DNA from: Streptomyces noursei
GTDB taxonomy: Bacteria > Actinomycetota > Actinomycetes > Streptomycetales > Streptomycetaceae
Length of the DNA: 64,000 nt
NCBI RefSeq assembly: GCF_001646665.1
Contig: NZ_LWBU01000373.1
Location: 186,334 to 250,333, forward strand
Reading direction: 5' to 3'
In this document: positions 23,371-30,601 of the stretch, piece after piece
Position numbering within the stretch: position 1 is the stretch's first letter
How the letters are laid out: every line of letters starts with the position of its first letter
Made by a program: the position numbers and the translations under genes
Notes under the pieces: generated by a model
Told to the model about the DNA's origin: nothing
The model's database searches: none
What the model saw: only the letters and a program-made list of their open reading frames with translations

Positions 23371-23616
23371 ATGGATAGCGCAGAGCGCATATACAACGGC
23401 ATGCCCGCCGCCGAGCTCGGGGCCGAGGGGTGGCACAAGCCGTGGAGCGGCGGCAACGGCGGCAACTGCGTCGAGGCCATGAAGCTCGCCGACGGCCGGG
23501 TCGCGGTCCGGCAGTCCGCCGACCCCGACGGCCCCGCGCTCATCTACACGCACGGGGAGATCGCCGCATTCATCCAGGGGGCGAAGTCGGGCAAGGCGGA
23601 CTTCCTCCTCACCTGA
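23371..23616 (+). CDS. DUF397 small protein, WhiJ-partner type
   Basis: The 81-residue protein matches DUF397: WHKPWSGGNGGNCVEAMKLADGRVAVRQSADPDGPALIYTHGEIAAFIQGAKSGKADFL has the family's SSxGxNCVEV-like and GPxLxFTxxEWxAF-like positions in order. The N-terminal 20 residues are longer than in minimal members. Partners of WhiJ-like HTH proteins, these small proteins are proposed to antagonise the repressor. The start codon abuts the stop of the HTH gene (0 nt). Confidence 0.9.
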   Translation: MDSAERIYNGMPAAELGAEGWHKPWSGGNGGNCVEAMKLADGRVAVRQSADPDGPALIYTHGEIAAFIQGAKSGKADFLLT

Positions 23617-23640
23617 CGCCACACCCGCCCGACCGGCCCA

Positions 23641-23722
23641 CCGCCCGCCCGGCCCGGACCGCCCGACCGCCCGCCCGGCCCGGACCGCCCGACCGACCGC
23701 CCGCCCGGCCCGGACCGCCCGA
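23641..23722. repeat. Three copies of a 26-bp GC-only repeat
   Basis: CCGCCCGCCCGGCCCGGACC-type units occur at 23641-23666, 23667-23692 and 23697-23722, the last separated by CCGA. They lie just after the DUF397 gene and before the DUF574 methyltransferase gene; no terminator hairpin is seen. The array is likely slippage-prone. Confidence 0.8.
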
Positions 23723-23854
23723 CCGGCCCATCGACCGGCCGCGACCTGACCCGTCCGCCCGTCCGGATCCGTGAACACCCGTCAACACCCGTCGAAACGT
23801 TTACGGTTGCCTCGCATCCGTCCACACCGTCCACGCCACCAGGGGGAGCGCCAG

Positions 23855-24643
23855 ATGACCCGGATCGACACCAGCAAGCCGCACCCGGCCCGCATGTACG
23901 ACTGGTTCCTGGGCGGCAAGGACAACTATCCGGTCGACGAGGAGATGGCCAAGCAGCTCCTGACCATCGACTCCCGCGGGCGTGACATGGCGCGGGTCAA
24001 CCGCGCGTTCATGCACCGGGCCACCCGCTGGCTCGGCGCCCAGGGCGTCCGCCAGTACCTGGACATCGGCAGCGGCATCCCCACCGAGCCCAACCTGCAC
24101 CAGATCGCCCAGCAGGTCGCGCCGGAGTCCCGGGTCGTCTACTGCGACAACGACCCCATCGTCCTCGCCCACGCCGAGGCGCTGCTGCGCTCCACGCCCG
24201 AGGGCGCCACCGAGTACATCCAGGCCGACGCGCGCGACCCGGAGAGCATCCTCGAACGGGCGGGCAAGGTGCTCGACTTCACCCGGCCCATCGCCCTGTC
24301 CCTGCTCGCCCTGCTGCACTTCGTCGACGACGAGGACGGTGCCTACGAGTTGCTCCGGCGGCTCGTGGAGCGGCTGCCGTCCGGCAGTTACCTCGTCCTG
24401 TCGCACGTCACCGGCGACTTCGACCCCGAGGGCGCCGCCAGGGCCCGGGCGATGTACCGGGGGCGCGGCCTCACGCTGCGGCCGCGCACCCGGGAGGAGT
24501 TCGCCCGCTTCTTCGAGGGGCTGGAGCTCGCCGAGCCCGGGGTCTCGCTCACGGCGGACTGGCACCCGGAACTCGGCGAGGTCGTACCGGTCGCCGGTGA
24601 CGCCCCGATCCCCGGGTACGCCGGCGTGGCCCGCAAGCCCTAA
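23855..24643 (+). CDS. DUF574 (SAM-dependent methyltransferase-like) protein
   Basis: The 262-residue protein matches the actinobacterial DUF574 group: TSKPHPARMYDWFLGGKDNYPVDEEMA at the N-terminus is a near-invariant family signature, and YLDIGSGIPTEPNLHQIAQ (about residues 67-85) is the SAM-binding motif. Streptomyces carry dozens of paralogues; substrates are unknown. ATG at 23855 follows GGGGGAG. Its stop codon overlaps that of the convergent metallopeptidase gene by 3 nt, so there is no room for a terminator. Confidence 0.9.
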   Translation: MTRIDTSKPHPARMYDWFLGGKDNYPVDEEMAKQLLTIDSRGRDMARVNRAFMHRATRWLGAQGVRQYLDIGSGIPTEPNLHQIAQQVAPESRVVYCDNDPIVLAHAEALLRSTPEGATEYIQADARDPESILERAGKVLDFTRPIALSLLALLHFVDDEDGAYELLRRLVERLPSGSYLVLSHVTGDFDPEGAARARAMYRGRGLTLRPRTREEFARFFEGLELAEPGVSLTADWHPELGEVVPVAGDAPIPGYAGVARKP

Positions 24644-26538
24644 CGGGCCGCCGGGGGCACCAGCGTGACGAGGAACTTCCGCGCCGGGCCGGTGTTCCCC
24701 GCGGAGTCGACCGTCCGGTACTCCACCGTGTGCGTGCCGTACTCGGGCGTCGCGTCGTCCCACGGCACCACGCGCGGGGTGCCCAGCTTGCCGTACACCA
24801 GTCCGTCGATCTCCGTGCCGCCCGGGGTGAACCGGAACGGCGCGCCGGCGTCCGTCGGCCAGCCGTAGTAGGTGTACCAGCCGTCGCCGTTCACCCGGAA
24901 CTGGCTGACGACGTGCCCGGGCCGGTCGTCGCGGGCGGTCAGCCGCATGGTGAACGGGCCGTCGTAGACGTACTCCACCGGGCGGCCCGGGCGGTGGACC
25001 GTGCGCAGCGGCGGCGACAGCTCGTACGCGGCGGTGGCCGGCGTCGCGTCGACCGTCCAGCGCAGCTCGCGGTCGGTGCCCGCGATCCGGGCGGTCAGCG
25101 TGTGCGGCCGGCCGGGGCGCAGCCGCAGCGCCGACAGGTCCAGGTCGCGGTCGTCGCCCACGCCGTCCACCCGGCGGCCGTCCAGCCGCCACTGGACGGC
25201 GAGGGTGCGGTCGTCCGGGTGCGTGGTGTCGGCGTACACGACGGAACGGGCCCCGACGGGCGCCGCGGTGGGGGTGTGCCCGGTGAAGTCCGCGGCCACC
25301 GGGACCGGCCGGGTGGTGACCGCGGTGTCCACCGTCCAGGTGACCGTGCGGGTCAGCGCCGCCGACCCGCGCACCGCCGGGTCCCGCACGAACGGGGTGG
25401 GGTCGGTGACCGTCGCGGTCAGGGTGTGCCGGCCGGGGGCCACGTCCAGCCGCCGCAGGTCGACCGTGCGAGCACCGGCCGCCGACCGCACGGGGCGCCC
25501 GTCGAGCCGCCAGGTGACGTCCAGCGCGCCGCCCGTCGGGTGCAGGGTCTCCACCCACACCGTCCGGTCGGCGCCGATCGGCGCGGTGTGCGGGGTGTGC
25601 CCCTGCACCAGGTTCACCTTCGACGAGATCGCCCGGACCATCACCTCACGGCCGACCTGGTCGAAGGCGTACCCGAGCGTCTTCATGATCGAGTGCCGGC
25701 TGGGCCGCCACACGCCCTTGGTGCCGTACAGCCCGCCCTCGTGGCGTCCGATGACGCCGCCCGCCTCGCTCTCCTCGCCGAGCCAGCGCCACCACTTGGC
25801 CCGCTGGTCCCTCATCTGCCGCTCGGTGAGCACGGTGTGGTGGGCCGACGACGGCTCGCCGCCCTCGTACGTGCCGCCGGGCACCCCGCGCCCGTAGTAG
25901 TCGTACTCGTCCTGGAGCCCGCCCAGCGAGTGGCCGATCTCGTGCGGGGTGATCAGGGACGACAGGGCGTTGCCCCCGGACGCGGTCGCGTACGTGCCGC
26001 CCGCGCCGCCGTAGGTGTCGCTGTTGGCGAGGGCGACGATCTGCCGGTTGCCGCTCGTCGAGCCGGGCACGAGGTCGGCGAGTGCGTTCGCCGCGCCGCT
26101 GTCCACGGTGAGCAGCCGCTGCACGCTGCCCGGGTCGCAGCCGCCCCAGAACCCCATCCCCAGTGGGGTGTTCCGGCGCGGCGCGTCCAGGCCGGGGTCG
26201 CAGTCCACCCCGGACTCGGGGGAGGGCACCTCGACGGCCCACACGTTGACGTACGAGCGGTAGGAGGCGAACGGCTCGATGCTCCAGAGCACGTTGAGGT
26301 GCTCCTCGACGTCCGCGCGGAACTCGGGCAGCTGGCCGGCGGTGTAGCCGTCGCCGAGCAGGACCAGGTTGAAGCGCTTGTCCGCGGGGCCCGTGGTCTG
26401 CACGGGGACGACGGTGGCGGACTCGGTGACCGGTGGGCGTTCCCCGGCGGTGGCCGGTCCGGAGCCCACCGGCGCGGTGGTGAGTAGGCAGGCCGCGCCG
26501 ATCAGCGCGGCGGCTCGTGCAAGGCGTTGGGCAACCAT
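24640..26538 (-). CDS. Secreted M64-family zinc metallopeptidase with Ig-like/repeat tail
   Basis: The 632-residue preprotein has a signal peptide (ARAAALIGAACLLTTAPVGSGPATA) and an IgA-peptidase-M64 domain (about 45-330), with the zinc motif HEIGHSLGGLQDEY (His199 and His203) and NLVLLGDGYTAGQ near the start. The remaining 300 residues hold three repeated beta-rich modules (VWVETLHPTGGALDVTWRLDGRPV, VVYADTTHPDDRTLAVQWRLDGRRV and a last PxxTAAYEL module), probably Ig-like. The protein likely degrades extracellular proteins. The start is ATG 26538; an earlier in-frame GTG at 26580 is possible. Confidence 0.88.
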   Translation of the reverse strand: MVAQRLARAAALIGAACLLTTAPVGSGPATAGERPPVTESATVVPVQTTGPADKRFNLVLLGDGYTAGQLPEFRADVEEHLNVLWSIEPFASYRSYVNVWAVEVPSPESGVDCDPGLDAPRRNTPLGMGFWGGCDPGSVQRLLTVDSGAANALADLVPGSTSGNRQIVALANSDTYGGAGGTYATASGGNALSSLITPHEIGHSLGGLQDEYDYYGRGVPGGTYEGGEPSSAHHTVLTERQMRDQRAKWWRWLGEESEAGGVIGRHEGGLYGTKGVWRPSRHSIMKTLGYAFDQVGREVMVRAISSKVNLVQGHTPHTAPIGADRTVWVETLHPTGGALDVTWRLDGRPVRSAAGARTVDLRRLDVAPGRHTLTATVTDPTPFVRDPAVRGSAALTRTVTWTVDTAVTTRPVPVAADFTGHTPTAAPVGARSVVYADTTHPDDRTLAVQWRLDGRRVDGVGDDRDLDLSALRLRPGRPHTLTARIAGTDRELRWTVDATPATAAYELSPPLRTVHRPGRPVEYVYDGPFTMRLTARDDRPGHVVSQFRVNGDGWYTYYGWPTDAGAPFRFTPGGTEIDGLVYGKLGTPRVVPWDDATPEYGTHTVEYRTVDSAGNTGPARKFLVTLVPPAAR

Positions 26539-26595
26539 GGGGCGGGAGCGTACGGTGTGCCCAACGCACCGTAAAGACACCGCTGTTGGCCATCG

Positions 26596-27918
26596 TCACG
26601 CCAGATGGCCGAGCTCCGGGTGCTCTCGCGCGTACGCGTCCAGGAGCCGTCGCGCCACCGACACCGAGTCGACCAGCGGGTGCAGGGCGAAGGCCTTCAC
26701 GGCCGTCTCGCGGGACCCGCTCTCCGCCGCCGCCAGCACCTCGCGCTCGGCCGCCTTGACCGCCGCCACCAGCCCGACCGCGTGGTGGGGGAGCGGTGCC
26801 ACCGACACCGGATGGGCGCCGTTGGCGTCGACGAGGCAGGGCACCTCGACCACCGCGTCGGCGTCCAGCACGGACAGGGTGGTGCGGTTGCGGACGTTCA
26901 GGATGAGCGTGGCGCGCTCGTCGCGGGCGACGGCCCGCATCAGTGCCAGGGCGACCTGCTCGTAGCCGCCCGGCTCCAGGTCCTGCTCGGCCCGGTCGCC
27001 GGCGCCGGCCGCCTCCCGGTTGGCCGCCATGTAGGTGGCCTCGCGCTCGGCGAGGGTGGCGTGCCAGCTGTCGAGGGACGGCGCGCCGTAGAACGCGGCC
27101 TGCTGGTCGCGCAGGTACGCCCCGCGGGTCCGCCCGGCCTCCCGGTAGGCCCGTACCGCCTCGCGGTTGAAGTAGTAGTAGTGCAGGTACTCGTTGGGGA
27201 TCGCGCCCAGGGACCGGATCCAGTCGGCGCCGAAGAGCCTGCCCTCCTCGAAGGAGCCGAGCGCCTCGGTGTCCGCGAGCAGCCGGGGCAGCTCGTCCCG
27301 TCCGGCGACCCGCACGCCGCGCAGCCAGCCGAGGTGGTTGAGGCCCACGTAGTCGAACCAGGCGTCGCCGGGGTCGGCGCCCAGCACGCGCGCCACGCGC
27401 CGGCCCAGGCCCACCGGCGAGTCGCAGATGCCGATCACCCGGTCGCCCAGGACCCGGGACATGGCCTCGGTGACGAGCCCGGCCGGGTTGGTGAAGTTGA
27501 TGACCCAGGCGTCCGGCGCGACCCGTGCGACGCGGCGGGCGATGTCCAGTGCCACGGGCACGGTGCGCAGCCCGTACGCGATGCCGCCGGCCCCGACGGT
27601 CTCCTGGCCGAGCACGCCCTCGGCGAGTGCCACGCGCTCGTCGGCGGCGCGCCCGGCCAGTCCGCCGACGCGGACGGCCGAGAAGACGAAGTCCGCTCCG
27701 CGCAGGGCCTCGTCCAGGTCGGTGGTCGCGCTCACCGCGGGCGCGGCCGGCACGGCGCGGGCCTGCTCGGCCAGCACCCCGCCGATCGCCGCCAGCCGGT
27801 CCGCGTCCACGTCGTGCAGCGTCACCCGGGTGACCCGGCCCTCCGCGTGGTCGGCCAGCAGCGCCCGGTACACCAGTGGCACCCGGAATCCGCCGCCACC
27901 CAGAATCGTCAGCTTCAT
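26596..27918 (-). CDS. GH4-family 6-phospho-beta-glucosidase-like enzyme
   Basis: The 440-residue protein is a family 4 glycoside hydrolase, an NAD- and Mn-dependent enzyme using a redox-elimination mechanism. The NAD site LTILGGGGFRVPLVYRAL is at residues 3-20, the metal ligands are Cys165 (GICDSP) and His195 (LNHLGW), and NFTNPAG (141-147) is the family motif. The sequence looks closest to the 6-phospho-beta-glucosidase (BglT/LicH) branch, though Streptomyces enzymes of this group often act on unphosphorylated sugars. No PTS or sugar ABC transporter lies nearby. An 8-bp inverted repeat 63-81 nt upstream suggests repression. Confidence 0.9.
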   Translation of the reverse strand: MKLTILGGGGFRVPLVYRALLADHAEGRVTRVTLHDVDADRLAAIGGVLAEQARAVPAAPAVSATTDLDEALRGADFVFSAVRVGGLAGRAADERVALAEGVLGQETVGAGGIAYGLRTVPVALDIARRVARVAPDAWVINFTNPAGLVTEAMSRVLGDRVIGICDSPVGLGRRVARVLGADPGDAWFDYVGLNHLGWLRGVRVAGRDELPRLLADTEALGSFEEGRLFGADWIRSLGAIPNEYLHYYYFNREAVRAYREAGRTRGAYLRDQQAAFYGAPSLDSWHATLAEREATYMAANREAAGAGDRAEQDLEPGGYEQVALALMRAVARDERATLILNVRNRTTLSVLDADAVVEVPCLVDANGAHPVSVAPLPHHAVGLVAAVKAAEREVLAAAESGSRETAVKAFALHPLVDSVSVARRLLDAYAREHPELGHLA

Positions 27919-27980
27919 GCCGTCACGCTACTCGGCGGCGCGGGGGCGGCCCGGCAGCGGTTGACCACCAACCCGTTCGT

Positions 27981-27999
27981 ACGAGACGATACGTCTCGT
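27981..27999. promoter_or_regulatory. ACGAGACG-ATA-CGTCTCGT operator
   Basis: A perfect 8-bp inverted repeat lies 63-81 bp upstream of the GH4 gene. Its size and symmetry fit TetR or LacI-type repressors. No cognate regulator gene is adjacent, so it may be controlled from elsewhere. Confidence 0.6.
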
Positions 28000-28070
28000 C
28001 TAGTACATCCGGTGTTCCCGCCCGGTCGAGTCGGCGCGTCCGGCCGGAGCGGGACGGCGCGAACCCCGAG

Positions 28071-28088
28071 CGGACGGCACACCGTCCG
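28071..28088 (-). terminator. CGGACGG-CACA-CCGTCCG hairpin
   Basis: A 7-bp perfect stem with a CACA loop, 80 nt after the stop of the serine hydrolase gene; a likely terminator for it. Confidence 0.5.
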
Positions 28089-28133
28089 AGTCGTACACCG
28101 CCGGCCCCTGAGCCGTCCTCCCGGAAAGTATGA

Positions 28134-28147
28134 CGAACATTCGTTCA
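28134..28147. promoter_or_regulatory. CGAAC-ATTC-GTTCA, LexA-box-like inverted repeat
   Basis: GAAC-N4-GTTC with a preceding C resembles the actinobacterial SOS box (CGAAC-N4-GTTCG), with one mismatch at the last base. It lies between the serine hydrolase stop and the GH4 promoter, more than 200 bp from the GH4 start, so function is uncertain. Confidence 0.25.
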
Positions 28148-28168
28148 CCGACCGGCACCCGCCCGTGG

Positions 28169-29536
28169 TCAGTCGTCGAGTGTCCGGTAGACGGTGGTCC
28201 AGAAGTCCTGGTGGAGTCGGGGGGTGTCCGCGCAGTCCATGGCCGTCTGCGTCAGCAGAATCCCGGTGAGCCGTTCGGCCGGGTCGGTGTACGCCGTCGT
28301 GCCCAGGCCGCCGTCCCACCCGAACTGGTTCACGGACGCGAGGTCACGGCGATGAGTGCGCACCGCCATGCCGAAGCCGTAACCGCCGTGCCGTCCGAAG
28401 AGGTCGCCGAACCGGTCCTTCTCGACTTTCTGCTCCGGCGTCAGGTGGTCCATGGTCATCAGCTCGACCGAGGCGCGGGAGAGGACGCGCTCGCCTCCGT
28501 GCCTCCCCTTGTTCAGCAGCATCCGGTGGAACGCGTGGTAGTCGTCGACGGTGGAGACCAGACCGTCACCACCGGCCTCGAACACCGGCGGCCGGCTGTA
28601 CTTACCGCCGGCGGCCTCGTCCCAGATCGTGAGCTCGCCGGTCTCCGGGTCGTGGGCATAGCTGGTGGAAAGCCGGTGCATCCGGTCGGCGGGCACGTGG
28701 AACCCGGTGTCCACCATCCCCAGTGGCTCGAACAGCCGCTCGCGCAGGAACTCCCCGAAGGATCGGCCCGCCACTCTCGAGACCAGGACCCCGAGCACGT
28801 CGGAGCCGACGTGGTACTGCCACCGTTCGCCGGGCTGGTACATCAGCGGAAGGGCGGCCAGTTGCTCGATCCACTCGTCCGGTCCGACCGTCGGCCAGTT
28901 CGCGGTCCCGTCGCCGATGACGCCCCGCTCCCGGACGGCGACCTGGATGGGGTACGTGTCCGGCGGAGCCGGCACCAGACCGAAACCGAAGGTCAGGGTC
29001 AGCAGATCGCGCACGGTGATCGAGCGCCGGGCGGGCACGGTGTCGTCCAACGAGGCGTCGATCCGCGTCAGCACCCGCCGGTTCGCGAGCTCGGGCAGCC
29101 AGGTCTCGACCGGGTCGTCCAGGCGCAGCCGGCACTCCTCGACCAGGATCATCACCGCCGCGGCCGTGACCGGCTTGGTCAGTGAGGCCATACGGAAGAG
29201 GGTGTCCCGACGCATGGGCGCGCCAACCGGAGCGCCCTCCGATGCACCGTGGAGTGCGCCGTCCGGTCCGCCGCCCGAAGGGCCGTCCGATCGAGCATCC
29301 GATCGACGAGCCGATCGATGAGCCGCATGCAGGGTGCCCAACGCCTCGACGTGCACCTGGTCGCCCCTGCCGACCAGGGCGACCAGTCCGGGAACCGCCC
29401 CGGACTCGACGTAACCGGCAAGCACCTCGCGCATCCGGTGCAGCCCCGCTTGCGAAAGCCCACCGTCCGCGCCGCCGCTCAGAGCCCAGTTCCCCCGCCC
29501 GTCCCAGCTCACGGTCTGCCTGATGGCCTGTGACAT
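28169..29536 (-). CDS. Serine hydrolase of the beta-lactamase/esterase class C fold
   Basis: The 455-residue protein matches the class C beta-lactamase/carboxylesterase-like (AmpC/EstB) family. The catalytic SxxK is SLTK (Ser118-Lys121), and the WQYHVGSDVLGVLVSRVAG segment carries the Tyr of the YxN-like motif. FGWDGGLG near the end replaces the KTG motif. There is no signal peptide, so it is probably a cytosolic esterase or transpeptidase-like enzyme. Residues about 73-107 are a low-complexity insertion (Ser/Arg/Asp/Gly) encoded by repeated CGATCGA-type segments (about 29290-29325). It is divergent from the LysR gene, which probably regulates it. Confidence 0.85.
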   Translation of the reverse strand: MSQAIRQTVSWDGRGNWALSGGADGGLSQAGLHRMREVLAGYVESGAVPGLVALVGRGDQVHVEALGTLHAAHRSARRSDARSDGPSGGGPDGALHGASEGAPVGAPMRRDTLFRMASLTKPVTAAAVMILVEECRLRLDDPVETWLPELANRRVLTRIDASLDDTVPARRSITVRDLLTLTFGFGLVPAPPDTYPIQVAVRERGVIGDGTANWPTVGPDEWIEQLAALPLMYQPGERWQYHVGSDVLGVLVSRVAGRSFGEFLRERLFEPLGMVDTGFHVPADRMHRLSTSYAHDPETGELTIWDEAAGGKYSRPPVFEAGGDGLVSTVDDYHAFHRMLLNKGRHGGERVLSRASVELMTMDHLTPEQKVEKDRFGDLFGRHGGYGFGMAVRTHRRDLASVNQFGWDGGLGTTAYTDPAERLTGILLTQTAMDCADTPRLHQDFWTTVYRTLDD

Positions 29537-29636
29537 GTCGCCGCCCCCTTGTGTTTACTTTGATCGCCGAGTGGTCGTCCGGCCTGCGCTTCAGCATTTC
29601 GCCTGGCTGGAGGGGGATCAACGGGAGATCACGAAA

Positions 29637-29652
29637 GGCCGGATAACCGGCC
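29637..29652. promoter_or_regulatory. GGCCGG-ATAA-CCGGCC inverted repeat
   Basis: A perfect 6-bp inverted repeat 54-69 bp upstream of the LysR-type GTG, within the 169-bp divergent promoter region. It may be the LysR-type regulator's site, though it lacks the T-N11-A pattern. Confidence 0.4.
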
Positions 29653-29705
29653 GCTTATGGATCGTGGTGCGTCGTCATGGCACCGAGGGGGACGGGACGG
29701 GACGG

Positions 29706-30596
29706 GTGGAGCTGAGGGACATCGAGATCTTCCTGACGCTTGCGGAAGAGCTTCATTTCGGCAGGACGGCCCAACGGCTGCACGTGTCGCAGGCCCGGGT
29801 CAGCCAGGCCCTCAAGAAGCAGGAACGAGGCGTCGGGGCGCGGCTGTTCGAGCGCAACAGCCGAAACGTGCGACTGACTCCGCTGGGCGAGCAACTGCGC
29901 GTGGACCTGCTGCCGGTCTACCGGGGGTTGCGGGAGAGCGTGGAGCGGGCGAGGCTCGCCGCGCGGGGCACGACCGAGGTGGTACGCGTGGGCATGCTGC
30001 CCAGCAACGCCCACGATCTACGGCCCTACTGGGAGGCGTTCCGCGCCCGCCACCCGCAATGGGCCCTGCGCATACGGCACAACCCGTTCGTCGACGCGTT
30101 CGGCCCGCTGCGGCGGGGAGAAATCGACGTCCTGGTCGCCTGGCTGCCCGTGGAGGAGCCCGACCTCACGGTGGGGCCGGTCATCTACACCGAGCACGCG
30201 GTGGCACTCGTCGCCCACGACCACGAACTGGCCGTGCGGCCATCGGTCTCCCTCGAGGTCTTCGGCGATTTCGGCATCTGGCAGGGCCCGGCCGGACCCG
30301 ATTACTGGGCGGACGCCTTCACGCCCTTCCACACCCCCAGCGGCCGCCCGATCGAACGCCACAGCCCGGTCATCAAGAGCCTGGACGACATGTTCACCCA
30401 GGTCGGCGCCGGGGACGTCATCCACAGCCTGGGCGCCCACGTCACCCGGTACCACGCCCGCCCCGACATCGTCTATCTGCCCATCCACGACTGGCCAGGC
30501 CTGCGTTGGGGCCTGGTCTGGCGCAGCGACACCGAGTTCGCCCCCGTCCGGGCGCTTGCCCGGGTCGTGGGGGACTTGGGTACGGCGAGGCCCTGA
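29706..30596 (+). CDS. LysR-type transcriptional regulator
   Basis: The 296-residue product has an N-terminal LysR winged HTH (residues 1-60: VELRDIEIFLTLAEELHFGRTAQRLHVSQARVSQALKKQERGVGARLFERNSRNVRLTP-like order) and a substrate-binding-like effector domain (about 85-290: VRVGMLPSNAHDLRPYW, DVLVAWLPVEEPD). The GTG at 29706 is chosen because the HTH starts directly there; the frame is open 61 codons further upstream. It is divergent from the serine hydrolase and, by the usual LysR rule, probably controls it. Its stop lies 5 bp from that of the convergent FAD oxidoreductase. Confidence 0.9.
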   Translation: MELRDIEIFLTLAEELHFGRTAQRLHVSQARVSQALKKQERGVGARLFERNSRNVRLTPLGEQLRVDLLPVYRGLRESVERARLAARGTTEVVRVGMLPSNAHDLRPYWEAFRARHPQWALRIRHNPFVDAFGPLRRGEIDVLVAWLPVEEPDLTVGPVIYTEHAVALVAHDHELAVRPSVSLEVFGDFGIWQGPAGPDYWADAFTPFHTPSGRPIERHSPVIKSLDDMFTQVGAGDVIHSLGAHVTRYHARPDIVYLPIHDWPGLRWGLVWRSDTEFAPVRALARVVGDLGTARP

Positions 30597-30601
30597 GAGT
30601 C

